Part shown: positions 11,576-24,220 of the stretch, in pieces
Layout: every line of letters begins with the position of its first letter
Numbering within the stretch: the first letter of the stretch is position 1
Notes under the pieces: model-generated
What the model was told of the DNA's origin: nothing
The model's input: only the letters and a program-made list of their open reading frames with translations
Databases searched by the model: none
NCBI GenBank assembly: GCA_025617745.1
Contig: CM046856.1
Location: 33,846,208-33,910,207 of the forward strand
DNA from: Heliocidaris erythrogramma
Lineage: Eukaryota; Echinodermata; Echinoidea; Camarodonta; Echinometridae
Length of the DNA stretch: 64,000 bases
Direction: 5' to 3'
Position numbers and translations under genes: made by a program

Positions 11576-11712
11576 GGGGAGCGTTTCATCAAGCGTTTTG
11601 TCAGTGATTTTTACTGACAAATTTGCTCTCAGCCAATCAGATGCAAGGATTTCAGTAGCTTATAACAGTTGTCGGTAAAAATCACTGACAAAACCTTGAT
11701 GAAACGCTCCCC
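11576..11712. mobile_element. 137-bp MITE of the GTTTCATCAAG family, intact copy
   Basis: Inverted ends start GGGGAGCGTTTCATCAAG and continue as TTTTGTCAGTGATTTTTAC on both sides, giving arms of about 40 bp. The centre contains CAGCCAATCAGATGCAAGG. Two further copies lie at 33864-34000 and 35917-36050, and a partial one at 34264-34326. The flanks (CAG on the left, TAG on the right) do not give a clear target duplication, so I do not name the superfamily. Confidence 0.8.
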
Positions 11713-12433
11713 TAGATAGAGAGAAGGAGAAGAGACAGGGAGTGGACGAGAAAGTGGTCAAAGAGATTTTTATCACCCATGATTGATTGGCTTAGCTAGC
11801 CAGATTGATAATTGATTACGGCATTGCCGGACTTTCTGGATAGAAACCTTATTCCAATCTATCTTAATGGACAATATGATTGACAAAGTGATGACTTATG
11901 GCATCGGAAAGGACAAAATTTACGAAGTCACTTGTGTATTTCTGATGCAGAGGAATCGTATAAGATCGAGATTACTACTGGAGATTGTTGTAGACAGTAT
12001 GTTTGCTTTATTCTTTCTCAACGATATAGTACACAGTGCACTCAAATCAATTATACTGAATGAATATTATAGATTAACCCCCCCCCCCCCTTCCCTACAA
12101 ACAAACAACAAACACACAAACAAGCAAAAGAGATAAAAAGAAAGAAGAAAAGAGAAATAATAGATGAGGGCGGTCTATAACGATCGCGAACCAGGCGGAC
12201 CCCTCCACTCCTCACCCATCATGATCATTGTATGCTTTCGTTTCATGCTTATGTGTGTTACTTTGAAATGTTCCAATTTCTTATAGTGTAGTGTCAAAGT
12301 ATTCCGTTCGGTAGCAATCTTTCTTTCTTCTTGTTTACTTTTAAGCAGTTTTTTCTCCTATTTCTTCAAAACTTGGAGGCTTCTTTTTCTCCCGACTAAG
12401 ATATATGAAATATTCAATTAGGCAAATAATCAA
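11713..12433. other. Gene-free stretch
   Basis: Contains a C10-12 run at about 12079 followed by an A-rich patch, and a GC-richer patch near 12175-12220. No gene recognised. Confidence 0.45.
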
Positions 12434-12856
12434 TCATGTTATTTTATTATCTTCAGTTGTTTCCTCTAATCCAATGTGAACTTCCTTCCAAATCATGTCT
12501 TTAAGAATGGGAAGATCTAAGATATTACTACACCGTTCCCATAATTTTGCTACCATTTCACATTCAAAAAATATATGCCTATAACTTTCATCTTTACCAC
12601 AAAATGAGCATTTATCGCTTGATATGAAGTGAAACCTGTATAAATGATGGTTCATAAAAATAATATTATAGAGCAATTTAAATTGAAATTCTGCAAATTT
12701 ATTATCCACTGTGCTTAATCTAGGACGACAAAAAACATTTTCAATTTCTTTTACCGACAAATAAATATGATAATTGTAAATTCTGAAAACTAACAGGAAT
12801 GCCGGCCATCTTTTGTATGCACGCCCTATACAAATTCTTTGAACAAACTGATTCAA
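12434..12856 (-). pseudogene. Tx1/L1-like LINE, C-terminal domain of ORF2
   Basis: A 140-codon open frame on the minus strand. Residues about 50-125 read KFAEFQFKLLYNIIFMNH, then SSDKCSFCGKDESYRHIFFE, then CEMVAKLWERC. This is the cysteine/histidine (zf-RVT-like) C-terminal domain that follows the reverse transcriptase in L1 and Tx1-type LINEs, with a C-x2-C and a downstream H-x4-C. In active elements this domain helps bind RNA and target DNA. The ATG is simply the first in an open segment; the true protein start was far upstream. The frame is continued, with breaks, by 12857-13640. Confidence 0.8.
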
Positions 12857-13640
12857 ATTGAAAAGTTTTCTTTGAAAATATAAATTCTATTTTTAGACCG
12901 TCAACTGAAGTATGCTTTCTTAAAACGATTTTCCATTCTTCAGGCGTATCTGCTTATATTTCTTTAATCAATGCTATTTCTTCTTCATCTAGTCCCATAC
13001 ATCTGAAATAAGTGTCTGACTTCAATGTTCCTTCTTCATCTGTAATATGGTACAATTTATTTGTGTTTTTTTAAGAAAAGATTTTCAAGAAAATATGTTA
13101 TTCCTTTCTTATGAATACTCCTGTTATTGAAAAAAAAATCATTTCTTTTATTAGTTGCATCCTTTTTTAATAAACGCATTCATATCAAACCAAATATTTA
13201 ACATTTCCTGGTAGTACTTTGGTAACTGTGTGTTGATCATGTTAGGTAAATAAGTACCTTTTCCATTTCACTTTCTGGTCTCCAGTTACAAGTCTTTTGA
13301 TCCACATCACCCTTTGCACCTTCACAAAAAGTCTAAAGTTAAGCATTTTCAATCCTCCTTGTTTGTAGTCAAGATACAAAGTATTTCTTTTATCTGGTCC
13401 TTCCCTCGCCATATAAAATTAAAGCAGATCTCATCAATTTCTTTGAGTCAAAGAGCTCACATTAATCAATTTTGAATATGCGTATGTTTTCAGCAAGTGA
13501 ATCCCAATCAGAGTGAGATCTCTTTTCCACCAATTTAACAATTTCTTAATTTTGCTCAAAATCTCTTTATAATTCATCTCTTCAGCAACGTCAGGATCTA
13601 ATGAAAAATAAATACCTAATATTTTTACAAAATCACAGAT
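12857..13640 (-). pseudogene. Tx1/L1-like LINE, decayed region after the polymerase core
   Basis: On the minus strand from about 13640 I read VKILGIYFSLDPDVAEE, then a KIKKLLNWWKRDLTLIGIHL stretch (the LNxWxxRxLTLxGK motif of L1-type elements) with LLKTYAYSKL. Further on come WRGKDRIKRNTLYLDYKQGG and LKMLNFRLFVKVQRVMWIKR. These are in order but separated by stops and frameshifts. The catalytic fingers and palm are missing because the copy is 5'-truncated at about 13640, the usual fate of LINE insertions. Downstream it joins the 140-codon C-terminal frame. Inactive. Confidence 0.8.
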
Positions 13641-13645
13641 TTTAG

Positions 13646-14060
13646 CATCGTTATCGTGATATCTTAAGAAGCACTTGAGATATGAACTTCATAGTTGGCG
13701 ATGGTATGTATCACCATACCAAGACGATCAGATTAGATGTTGAAGTAAGTAAGTCAAATGTCAAAGGTTACAGAGGTCAATTTCCATAAAATTTGACTAT
13801 TTTAGTGTCGTTATCGCAATATCTCAAGAACCATTAGAGGTATGAACTTCAAACGTGAAAATATGTGAAATGATTACATTTTATGGTTATCAGGTCAAAG
13901 GTTGTCGACGGAGTTATAGATTTTAGCCTAGTTATCTCAATATTTCAAGGACTAATTGTACCATGAACTTCAAACTTGGTTCTAATATGTATTACCTAAT
14001 GAGTGAACTGAAAGATCTTGGTGTAAGTACGTCAAAGCTCAAAGGTCACAATGTTCAATG
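13646..14060 (+). repeat. Tandem array, about three units of 130-140 bp
   Basis: Units share the order CGTTATCGYRATATCTCAAG, GAACTTCAAAC, GACGATCAGATTAGAT-like, and GTCAAAGGTCACA. The same unit, same orientation, recurs at 36440-36860. It directly abuts the 5' truncation point of the LINE. Confidence 0.75.
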
Positions 14061-14103
14061 AATGATAATTATGAGTCTTTATTATTGAGCGATAAAGTAG
14101 GGT

Positions 14104-14523
14104 TTGCACGGGGCACGCGAACAAATGATGCTCATGAATGTCGAAAAAATGGCAAAGTCCAACATTCGTATTTTAGGCTCCAAAAGTTTGCCATATGATG
14201 CGCGGGTGTTTGAAAGCGTTGTCAATTGTTCGGAAGAGACGTTTTTAGTTCGGCGGGAATTTTTAAAAAGTTTGAAATTTCTTGCGAACGTTTCCAGCAT
14301 CCCAGGTCATGATTTGCTCGTGATTTGCTCTCCAAAATATCTAGAAAGCCTCGTCATATACGCACGACCTACTCACGATGTGCGTGATGTTCGCAAAATC
14401 TTCGTGAAACTCCAAACAGATTCTGACAGTTTGGTGAATGTCTCGGGCATGTCCAGCAAAACCAGCGAAGTTCGTAATTTTCATATTCGCATTTTAGAAT
14501 ATTTAAGAACTTTAAAAGGTTGA
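14104..14523 (+). CDS. Unidentified open frame, 139 codons, doubtful
   Basis: An ATG-initiated frame of 139 codons in a patch that is richer in CG dinucleotides than its flanks. I recognise no domain, signal peptide or membrane segment. TTCG and CGAA occur often on both strands and frames on the opposite strand are also open, which argues for repeat-derived rather than coding sequence. It begins about 40 bases after the tandem array ends, so it may be part of the same element. Listed because of length only. Confidence 0.15.
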   Translation: MHGAREQMMLMNVEKMAKSNIRILGSKSLPYDARVFESVVNCSEETFLVRREFLKSLKFLANVSSIPGHDLLVICSPKYLESLVIYARPTHDVRDVRKIFVKLQTDSDSLVNVSGMSSKTSEVRNFHIRILEYLRTLKG

Positions 14524-15580
14524 CATGTTTATGATCTGTCGTACTCGCTGGTCGTAGGTCTTTTAAACTCTCAGAATAGTTGCTGGACGGTCTCATTTTC
14601 TTAACATTATAATCCTCTTCTTTGACACTACGTTTGACTCTCTACATTTCTTTCAGCGATGATTTCCGACCAAAGCTTTAAATAGGCATTTGTTTGGTTG
14701 TGATCTACTTGAATGCACCATTCCTTTCGGGGATAAACTCTGCAGTTTATCTTCATTCAAACGATCTATTATTATTTTTTTATTTTTTTTAACTTGATAT
14801 TCTGTTCACCCAAGATAATGATATCTTCATACGCTAACATTTTCTGAAATTTTCATTATTGTGCAATGCGATGACTATTATTTCATTGCCCCCTTTTCCT
14901 GCACATGACCTTCTTTTCCGGACTATAAATGCATTTGTGTTTCTATTGTGTCTCGATATATTTCCATTACTTCCTCTTGCAAATTGTTTTCAACTTTTCT
15001 TTTCTTACCCAAGGTGAGCGTGCCGAATCCTACATGCATTCGACAGACGACCACAACATCCACAACTGTGATTTGAAGAACCATAAATGGGTACTTCAAC
15101 TGAAAAAAGAGAGAGAGAAAATTTCTGGAATGTGCTGTTAAACTCGTTACTAATAGACTAATAGTTTGCAGTCATTAATCGTTTGTTTTTTGTGTGTCAG
15201 AAGTATTTAAAATAATATAGATAACTGTGGAAACAGAATGTAAATGTTGAAAGTGACTTTCTATAGTTGTTTTGTTAATAAAACAGGAGACCCTTCACAC
15301 CAAAGACAAAATTAATGAACATATATACTTGATAAATGCCGAATGTCACGAACTGGTAGGTTGACTGAAATTTACTATAATGTAACACCCTACGCAATTT
15401 ACAGTATATATTTCATTGCTGTAAGTGCAATTAATAACTTTGCCCCAAATTAGGTCACAGAACGCAGTCATAAAACACATAATAATTTACGTTTAGTTAA
15501 ACTCTGATTTTAATGCATATAATTTCACGTCGCCAGTTTCGGATCGCTCTCTGATGAAGCATTTTAACGAAAGTAAGGAT

Positions 15581-15582
<2 letters not shown>
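14524..15582. other. Gene-free AT-rich stretch
   Basis: No gene recognised; short poly-T/A tracts near 14770-14790. Confidence 0.45.

Positions 15583-15613
<31 letters not shown>
15583..15613. repeat. TA microsatellite
   Basis: About 31 bp of uninterrupted (TA)n. Confidence 0.95.
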
Positions 15614-15616
<3 letters not shown>

Positions 15617-18600
15617 TTTGCAATGAAATATCGCACTTCAGGGAATTTTGAATATCGTCAATCTGTCAGGTTTAATTTTGATTTTACATCTTGTTCGCTT
15701 AGGGAAAATTCACTTTTTGGCAATGCCATTTTTCTCTAAGCGAAGTATTCACTTCGACATTCTCAATTTGGACGTTTCTAATTAGATACCACTCTTACCT
15801 TCATAATGCTCTCATTGCATTTACCATTTAGATTTAAGTAATTTAATTATTTGGAAACAAACGTCAACTTTGATATTTTGTTACCAATTGACTGTTGAAG
15901 CCTAAGTAATGACAAATCTATAGATAAATGCGTTTGCCTTGCAAACGCATGAATTGATTTTACCGTCAAAGCATTACGAGATCTTGTGAAGAGTACTTTG
16001 AATGGTTACAAAGACCATCGTATGGCTGAACAGATGGAAAGTTAGTGAGGCATTAGATGAAGCAAAAAGGAAGTTCAATTAGCAAGACATTTCCAGAAAG
16101 TTTCTTCCACCAATGTCCATGCATGCTTATCACATACCGTCCTGGTTTATATAATTGTGATTCAAAAAGGTACCATCTAATGCTGGGTGCACACGAGACA
16201 TCACTTCCATTGCGCCAATCAATGACATTCAGGCACCATCAGTGGCCATTGAAGCACAGACGGATTTGTCCAAAAACATCGATGTTGATGGAACACGAGG
16301 CGTCCAGCCCCTGCACCAACTGGTTTCAACAATTTAATTCCGTTGCGCACGGGGCGTCATTTTTCTGATGTAGGACTGCTTCAGAAATAGGCGCAGTCTT
16401 TGACGCGTCTTGTGAGATTGACAAAAATTGATTCAAAAGTAGCAGTGCAAAAATTACGTTAAATAATTGGGTACATGCGCTATTTGCATTCATATGTTTC
16501 ATTAGCGCAGATAACAACACAACTGAAATGACGCCACTTAATTGTAAGACCGGTATTAAAAATCATGCCCGAGTTATCAGGATAAGAATAAAAGATAAAG
16601 CATTATGTTCCACCTACCCGTTGGTTTTTGTATTCGATGATATGCTTGCTTGGGTCATGAAGTTCCGTCTGTGGCAGGATGTGCCTGAATGTATCTGGCT
16701 CAGTGACATTGAGCATCGTGTCCCGAAGGCACAGTTGTCGTTTTTTCCATGCATGTAGGAACTTTGGGTTTCATACATTTTTATTATGTAGTATATGTGT
16801 GTGGGTTTTTGTGTGTGTATTCGTTTTTTACTAACAAAGTGATTTGGTGCTGTGCAAACCAACCGTAAACATGCGTATGCCTGTAAAAGTTGGTCAGAGT
16901 GCGAATGCTACTTTCAACTAACAATCTTGTTTCATCAGTTTCAGGCATGGATTCATAGCGACATTCGTGTTAAAAAGACTTTGATTTTTTTTTCTTTTGC
17001 TCTTTTGACTTCCTTCCTATCTCTCTCTCTCTCTTTCTCCAGGTTTGTACTAATATCGAATTCTACTTCTACGTTCCTCTTCAAACCGTTTAGTTACCAT
17101 CACGTCATCTCCTCCTCTTCATTTTAAATGTTAAGCTCTATGGAATCACAAATTGCTAACCTTCATTTTCACAGTAGCTTAATCATGGCGCCTCCTTGAC
17201 CTTTAAAAAAATTAGTTGTTTTGTCTTAAATTTTTGTTTATTGACATGTAGAATTTCACAATCCTCTTTCATTATCTCTATTCATCCAAGGCATTAACTC
17301 CATGCTAATATTTTGACGATTAATAGTGACTCTGTATGTCCTTTAGTTTTGTATGATCGGTGTTTGATCTTCATTTTTTTTAATTCATAGCCTCCCCCCC
17401 CCCCCCCTTTCATATTATACATTAATAACCATGTCTGCCGTTAATATCCCAGTTGACCAAAAATATTCCACGAGACCGAAGGTTTGGTCTCATAGACCTA
17501 TGATCTCATAGGCCTACCGATGGCTTTCCTTGAAATTTCTTTCCTCGCAATTTCTGTTTGATAACTTGTCAGAAATCTATTTGAAACTACGTATGATGGT
17601 CAAACAAAAAAATGGGGTGGGGTTGGGTGGGCCTTTAGATATGTGGAAGTTAAACAGGAATTTTTTTAACTCATTGGCATTTGGCCCTTTTGATATTCGG
17701 TGTAACAGGCATTTGGTTAGCTGGGCTGTACCAGGCGATTTACCGTAAAAAAAGAAATTACTTAAATGATGTCGGTGTGCAGTGAATCACTGCAGATTGT
17801 GTAATAATTCAAGCATGCATTTAATGACAGTTTGTATACTTTATGAAATTTTAAGATACATGTACACTAATAAAAATCAATTACTTTTTGAAAAGAAAAT
17901 GAATAGGTATGATAACGGTCTTCATGTTTTGACTTACAGTGATGCTCTGTCTTCTGTCTGTACATGATTTGTTGTATGATCTATTTTTTTTTCTACTTGT
18001 GCTCCAAAATAAAACAATTGATTAGTTGTTCATAAAGACTATAAAAGTCTGGCGTTGAAAGGTGTAGAAAGTACCGGAAAGCTTTCCTATTGCTTCCCAA
18101 GTTAAGAATTTCAGGAACTTTGTGAACTAAAAAACTGATACAGTAATGTGTGATTTATTGTTAATTAAACATAATCAATTGATTAAGTCTTATTATGATG
18201 ATCTTTTTTGAAATATTATTTTGCTGAATAATTTCCTAAAACCAAGAACGGGAAATCTAAAGTACGATTAATCAAGATGCTAGTACAAGTAACTTAAAAA
18301 GTAAACTGACAATTGAGTTAAAAATTATAAAGCTGTTAGCAAAAATGTATCGACGCGTTAGTTAAGAATAAACAGGAAGCAACACTAGACTAGCATGAAA
18401 ACGAAAATTGATGAAGCAAGAGGAAATATTTACGGAAGCACGTCAAACTTGCCCTTTCCTGTTTTGCTCCCCTCCACTGTCCTTGGAAGACTGTACTCGC
18501 ATATTTCTTTTTCTTAAGTGTAAAATCGTTAGCATTTTCGGCAAAGTGCTTTTAACCCTTTCTTTTTTATATTCAAACATTTGCCTCAGGGAGAGAAGAC

Positions 18601-20901
18601 CAATCAGATTTTTATTTATTTTATATATACTGAATAAGCAAATGTTGTAATTGTGGGTAAACCCGACTAATTGTATATGTGGGACTTGATAAGGATTGGT
18701 GGTTTACTCAAGGTACTGGTGAAGTTACTCTGTAATTCTCGTTATACCAAAACTATATCCACCTAGATATATCACCTTCAGTATAATTAATGCTCCATTC
18801 TGAAAGCCAACGATTCCAGGATATTACTGAAAAAGGATTAAAACTCTAAGAGGGATTGTTTATGTCTGTAGAGTCTTCTGAAGACCTGTTTAAAAATCAA
18901 AACCATAAGATATCTTTGATTCTTGGTCTTCGTTTTGTTCTTAAATTTGGGTCTTGTATAGCCGTAACAATCTAGAAATAGGCGTAAAGGGTGTCAAAAT
19001 ACTGATGTTAATTTTCCTCTATCATTACAGACTCGCCTTTAGGGTAATCTTTGCTACTTTCTCTTCTCAATTTTTGCTATTCCTTGACATTTCACTTTTC
19101 TTCAATTTGTATTAATGAAATTGTGTGTCTCTGAATGACCCGACCTCAACGATTTTTAACATCTACCGCATCCTTCTCAATGATAGTGGTGATTAGTGCA
19201 CCGGCATGACTGGATTATGGCGCTCTGAAAGGTCTACCGGCATTACTTATGGACTTTCCTCTGCAAGAAATAGTATATGGAAAAACTTAATGCAATAAGG
19301 CGTGTTTGTGATCATCGCTTGAAGCACAACTTTAGCCACCCTCATGCACCTTGAAAGCTTTGATAATGGAAAATAGGCCGTATGTCCCTCTGACTTTTCA
19401 TCCTTTAGAATCAGACCTTAAGAGGCACACGAACGACGGAGTCATTGAACAATTCAAGCATGCAATACTCATACCTCGTACCTCAAGCAACCCTGTTACA
19501 TTTCCATCTGCTAATGAAGAAGAAGAAGAAAAAAAGACGGATTGTGTTTTTGCTGTCCGATTTCAATGACGCTTCTTCGAGGTATTAGACCAGAAGCGAT
19601 CAAAGGTATTAACCCCATTTGCTCGTCGTAATCGTTTCGTTTCGCCCCACCATGATTCTGACGATGAGGCCGAGGGGCGGAGAAATATGATCGAAGGAGG
19701 GTACGGTTCGATGAAAGCGACGGGCGAGGCGCAGTGCCATGTTTTGGGATCTTGTAGGTGCAGGGAAAAGGCGGGAAATTTAGGTCACAACAATATCGAT
19801 AACTCCATTATCGTTAGTTTGTCGATTTGACGGGAAAATGAAGTGATGAATGAATTGAAATTCGAATTTTCTTTTTTAATTAAATTATAATTTGATTATG
19901 ACTGGACATGTCTGCAGTATTCAAACTCGGCTCAAGCTTTCATTTGCTGGAAGTAAAATGTAAACAAGGGGGAACGATCTCTCCGTATAATGTGTCTTTA
20001 ACCGTTTTTCTTTTCCATGGCTCATGTGAAAATGCTTGGGCGTTCGTCAATGGGCAGAAGAGCACGTTTTCGTGTGATACCACAAGGATGCACAAATTCA
20101 CCCATGGGCACGACTAGATAAATATGGCAGGAAACGAAATGTCCACAACTTTGTCGACGTAAGATGTGAACCTACACGGACGGCTGATTCGCCGGACGTG
20201 TTTATCTGTATAGGAAGAGGGATTTATGGCGTTGAGTTGTTTGTTGCACTTCTGTCGTTTACCAGTATTCACCCTCACGCTGCGGGTTTTTCTATGGGTT
20301 TTTTTTCTGCATACGCTTATCGACGATGGCGTCTTCGTTCAGTCGCCAATCTCTGTACACTTATTCAGTTAAGCATTGAAACACCACTTAACATGTTTAC
20401 TGCACTTTTTCTTTTCATTAAAAAGAATGAAAGCGGTGCTTCATTACAATGTTGCTCCTTCATTATTCGGGGTTTCGTCGTGTTTCTCTTCCTGTTCATG
20501 TAGTGATTTTACGGTCACACTTTGCTCACAACTTATAAAGTTTAGTCGGGATGGTAGGAAATGTCTGTTATATAAACTCTTTATTCGCTACAGAAAGATA
20601 CCCGAGGCTACCACGTGGTTTGGAGTATTATGGTTCATATACATAATGTGTGCCAAAGGTCTTTGTTCTATTAGTCGACTAGCGTGGGAAAAAATGTTCA
20701 ATGCACCCATCATGCCATATTACTGTGATTACAGGATATAACTGCCCAGCCATGATCAATTAATAAAATGTTTTGTTGTAGTCATCAGGCAAATATGCTT
20801 AAAACGAAAAGCTCCGACTCAGATTGATTCACTGAAAAACGACACGTCTGTCGTGGACAAAAGATAGCGGGGGAAAGCTACAGAGAGAGAAAGAGAGGTG
20901 C
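15614..20901. other. Long stretch without recognisable genes
   Basis: AT-rich. At 16185-16420 there are opposed ACACGAG and GCGTC motifs (CACACGAGACATC, then ACGAGGCGTC, then GCGTCTTGTGAG), related to the inverted repeat at 36100-36320. A CT tract lies near 17015-17040 and a C14 run near 17395-17408. Around 19610-19760 is a local CpG-richer patch that could be an exon or a regulatory region, but no frame there looks like a known protein. Nothing else is supported. Confidence 0.4.
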
Positions 20902-20963
20902 ACATACACACACACACACGAACACACGCAAAACGCACCCCAATACACGCACACACACACACA
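20902..20963. repeat. CA/AC microsatellite, interrupted
   Basis: About 60 bp dominated by (CA)n with GAACACACG and CGCACCCCAATACACG interruptions. Confidence 0.9.
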
Positions 20964-22527
20964 TGCAACAGGTACTTGCACCGTGTCAGCCTTTGTTTCA
21001 CTGTGGAGTTCTTGTTTCACGAAGCTTGCTGTAGCAAAGGTTCACCACCCGGAGGAATGTTATTGCAATTGAAGAGACGTTGCTCGATTTATTATTCCAC
21101 CGAAGGTGTCTGGTGTGATAGTAATGAAATTTGTTTTCTCTTCGAAAATGAAGTGAAGTTAGAGATACCTTCGGTTTTCCAACACAGGTTTGGTGTGGAA
21201 TAAAAGCTGTTTTCAAACAAAGACATGGTCTTAAATATAGTGGTGTTTCGGTCAGACATTTCAGTTATACTGTTGAGCCTCAGTTCCTCCTCATTTATGC
21301 ACAATTGTTAATGTTTATTCAAATTTACGTAAACTCCGTCGATTGTCTTTGACTTTTTCTACGTAGAAAGTGGACTATACGACAGAGAGTGAAAGGAAGA
21401 AGAATGCCTTTTGCGCCATGCCCTTGAAATATTTGTCAGATTGCTTTATGAAAATATGAACCCAATGCTTTCATTTTTTGTGCTTGTGGACTTTCCATAA
21501 TGTGAAGGACGTCTGCATTGATAGCTTTAAACATAACATTTTCCTTTTTTAAATCCCCGTGAATCCATTTGAATGGCACATAATGTATATCTTTAGATAT
21601 TGGCCTATTCAAGAATATTGAAGTTTGAATCACAGTTTTGATCTCCTTTGTGCTGAAAAGGGATCTTTGCTTTCTTTTGTTACAGCTGAATATAGGAGGG
21701 TGTAAAATCTTGGGGCACCCCCCCCCCCCCGCGCGCACTAATCTGGCAATAATTGTATTCATTTTGCTTCTTCTTTTTCTGCTTTAAGCCGTGTTGTAAA
21801 ATTGTAAGCAAAGTATCATCCTTAGAGAAAGGAGACCTCAATTTCTTGCTACATGTAGATTGTAACCAAACTAGGTAGGAATCATTCTTAGGGTAAGGAG
21901 ACTTCAGGTTGTTCAGGTATACTAGATCATTATCGTCATTATACAATCATGTACTGCTTCTTTAAAACACGCAGCTTGATTTCAAATGAACTTCACCGTT
22001 CAATAAATCTTAGTTGAAGGGGATTTAAGTTATACAAATGGGGTACCTGGCCCACACGGAAGGGGATCAGGGGCAGCACCCCTGAAGGTGCCCCAACCTT
22101 TGATTTTTCACTAAGTGAAAATTTTGCCCCGATAATTGCGTAATGCAGGCAAGACTGCCTTGGGCATTTCCCTTGTGTTTCATGGCAACTTGATGCTAGA
22201 ATTATTGATGAAAGTAGCATTTTTTTCAAAGAATAACATATACGCCGTTCTTCCTCATTTTTTTTTTCATTAAAGTGTTTCTTGGCATCTTTCGTGCCAT
22301 CATGATACTACAATTAATAAAAGTACCATTTTTTCATCAAGGAGTTTCGTGGCATCTTGACGAGTTATATGACGTAAAAGTGTCAATGAGAAGAGGAAGA
22401 TATAGGGGAAGATAATGCAGCTAACTGACCACCGTAGAACTCGTCACAAAAATTAACGATTTGCCAAGCATTCTTGACAGGATGACCTCAATAAACGATA
22501 TGCGTGTTGCCCATAAGGTATAATATA
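20964..22527. other. Gene-free stretch
   Basis: Near 21100-21190 there are opposed CCGAAGGTGT and ACCTTCGG motifs. A C13 run sits at 21719-21731 next to GCGCGC. No gene recognised. Confidence 0.4.
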
Positions 22528-23324
22528 CAGTGCGTATAAAAAAAAAAGTACGCACTCTGAAAATATCCTCCAAAAATCATAATTTCCAAATATTGATATG
22601 ATTTTCCTTATACAACTGTGGATGAGAGTCCGTTTCATCGGATGACACTATGACTTTTGTATTGATACTATTTTATGCTTGAGTGAGTACTGGCGACTTT
22701 TGTAGAACTCACAAAAATTGGTTTGCGCAAAAATGCCTCAGCCTTGAATTTGATCAAAGTACGTATCAGGCAGTAACTACATGTTCTTTGTAGACTATCA
22801 ATAATTAATTCGAACTATCATTTAATCCTTAATCCTATACCTGGCCGTGTACACCCACAGTGGCGTATCCAGAAATAGATAAAGGGGAGGGAGACGGGAT
22901 GCTCCCAAGACAGGGGTTACGTGTATCTGGACAGCTCCGTTCTTGTACAAGCATCATGAGCATGGCAAGTTGTTCTCTTATTTCTTCCCGGGCCTTCAAG
23001 AAGGAGCTACATCAGCATCGACTAGGTAAAAGATGAAAATAACGACTGTTCAATCAATTATCGCTATAGTTAACAGAGGACGTGCGGTTACTGCCTGATA
23101 GGCACTTGGATCAAATTCAAGACTGACACAGTTTTGCGCATAACAGTTTTTGCGAGTTATAATGAAAGCAGCAAGTACTCACTCAAGCATAAAATATTGT
23201 CAAGACTCGTACTCATCCGATAAAACAGACTCTCACCCATAATTGTGCTAGAAAAATTATATCGATATTGTAAAATTATGATTTTGGAGGATATTTTCAA
23301 AGTGTACTTTTTTAATACGCACTG
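22528..23324. mobile_element. 797-bp long-TIR MITE, CAGTGCGT type
   Basis: Ends read CAGTGCGTATAAAAAAAAAA and, from the right, CAGTGCGTATTAAAAAAGTA, with TA on both sides (22526-22527 and 23325-23326). Inverted similarity extends about 250 bp inward: GAAAATATCCTCCAAAA, TTTTGTAGAACTC-like and GATCAAATTCAAG blocks recur in opposite order. No transposase is present. Same broad family as 2687-2855 and 4450-5461; Tc1/mariner-type by TIR start and TA duplication. A GTGGCGTATCCAG fragment lies in the loop near 22860. Confidence 0.85.
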
Positions 23325-24172
23325 TATAGGTTCGGATTTAGTCGTCTCTTTATGTGAGATCAGAAAGGAAACGGCTTTACTGCAAATCTGATTTTTTTTT
23401 TTTAATTACCAAAAGAAATGTGTGTTTTTGCCCTGTAGTACCCTTTCAGCCTTTTCTTTCCTCGTTCTTCTCTTTTTTCATTTATCTTTCTTTATTGTTC
23501 TTTTCATTTGTCTATATTTTTACCTGACACTTCTGAAAGGCTTTTTACGGACTTATTACGTTTATTCATGCACAATGATAATTAGGCCACCTTAATTTAT
23601 ATTTTAAAAGAAGAAGAAGTTTCTGCGTTGGTACAATACCTTTGTTGTATCACTTAAAGTGGAGGATTAGATTGAAAATTCAAATGCGACAAGTTGCAAT
23701 TTTTTTGGCTCCAGCTTATGTAGGTCGATATTTTTATAACCTGCAGAACGGTTAATGTGGCAGACAACATCCGAGAGAAAAAAAGGTTCTCATGGCCTGC
23801 TTGCCCGTGAGCAACCATCCACGACTTTGTTTGCATTTTTCTTAAACGAATGAACAATGTGTGGAGTATCTTACCTACATAAAAACTGACGTAAACGACA
23901 GAAAATGATAACTATAAAAGCTCAAAGTAAATAAGAAATGTCTTATCGATGACATTTTTGGAAATCAAGTTGAGTTTTAGGAGTCATAGTGCAAAAAAGT
24001 CGCTAGATCTGGTTACATATTTAATGCAGTGATTAGCTCCAATGAATTGACTTCATGCAGTATGTTTGAATAATTATTGTGAGAAATGAAAATGAGAGAA
24101 TAATGGTTGCGTAGCTTAAGTTCCCAAGAGTTGTCCTTCCTTTTCAAATGTTATTTCCTTACACGTGTATAC

Positions 24173-24175
<3 letters not shown>
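23325..24175. other. Gene-free AT-rich stretch
   Basis: Pyrimidine-rich region near 23450-23520; nothing else recognised. Confidence 0.45.

Positions 24176-24218
<43 letters not shown>
24176..24218. repeat. TA microsatellite
   Basis: About 43 bp of (TA)n without interruption. Confidence 0.95.

Positions 24219-24220
<2 letters not shown>

Noticed and set aside
13646-14060. Riboswitch or structured RNA because of conserved repeated blocks
   Set aside because: Conservation is between tandem units of a repeat, and the same unit recurs at 36.4-36.9 kb.
19600-19780. CpG-richer patch considered as promoter or exon
   Set aside because: No start context, splice pair or frame that I could defend; mentioned only in the stretch description.
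20819-21203. Cys/Val- or His/Thr-rich frames around the CA repeat
   Set aside because: Microsatellite translation; no signal or domain.
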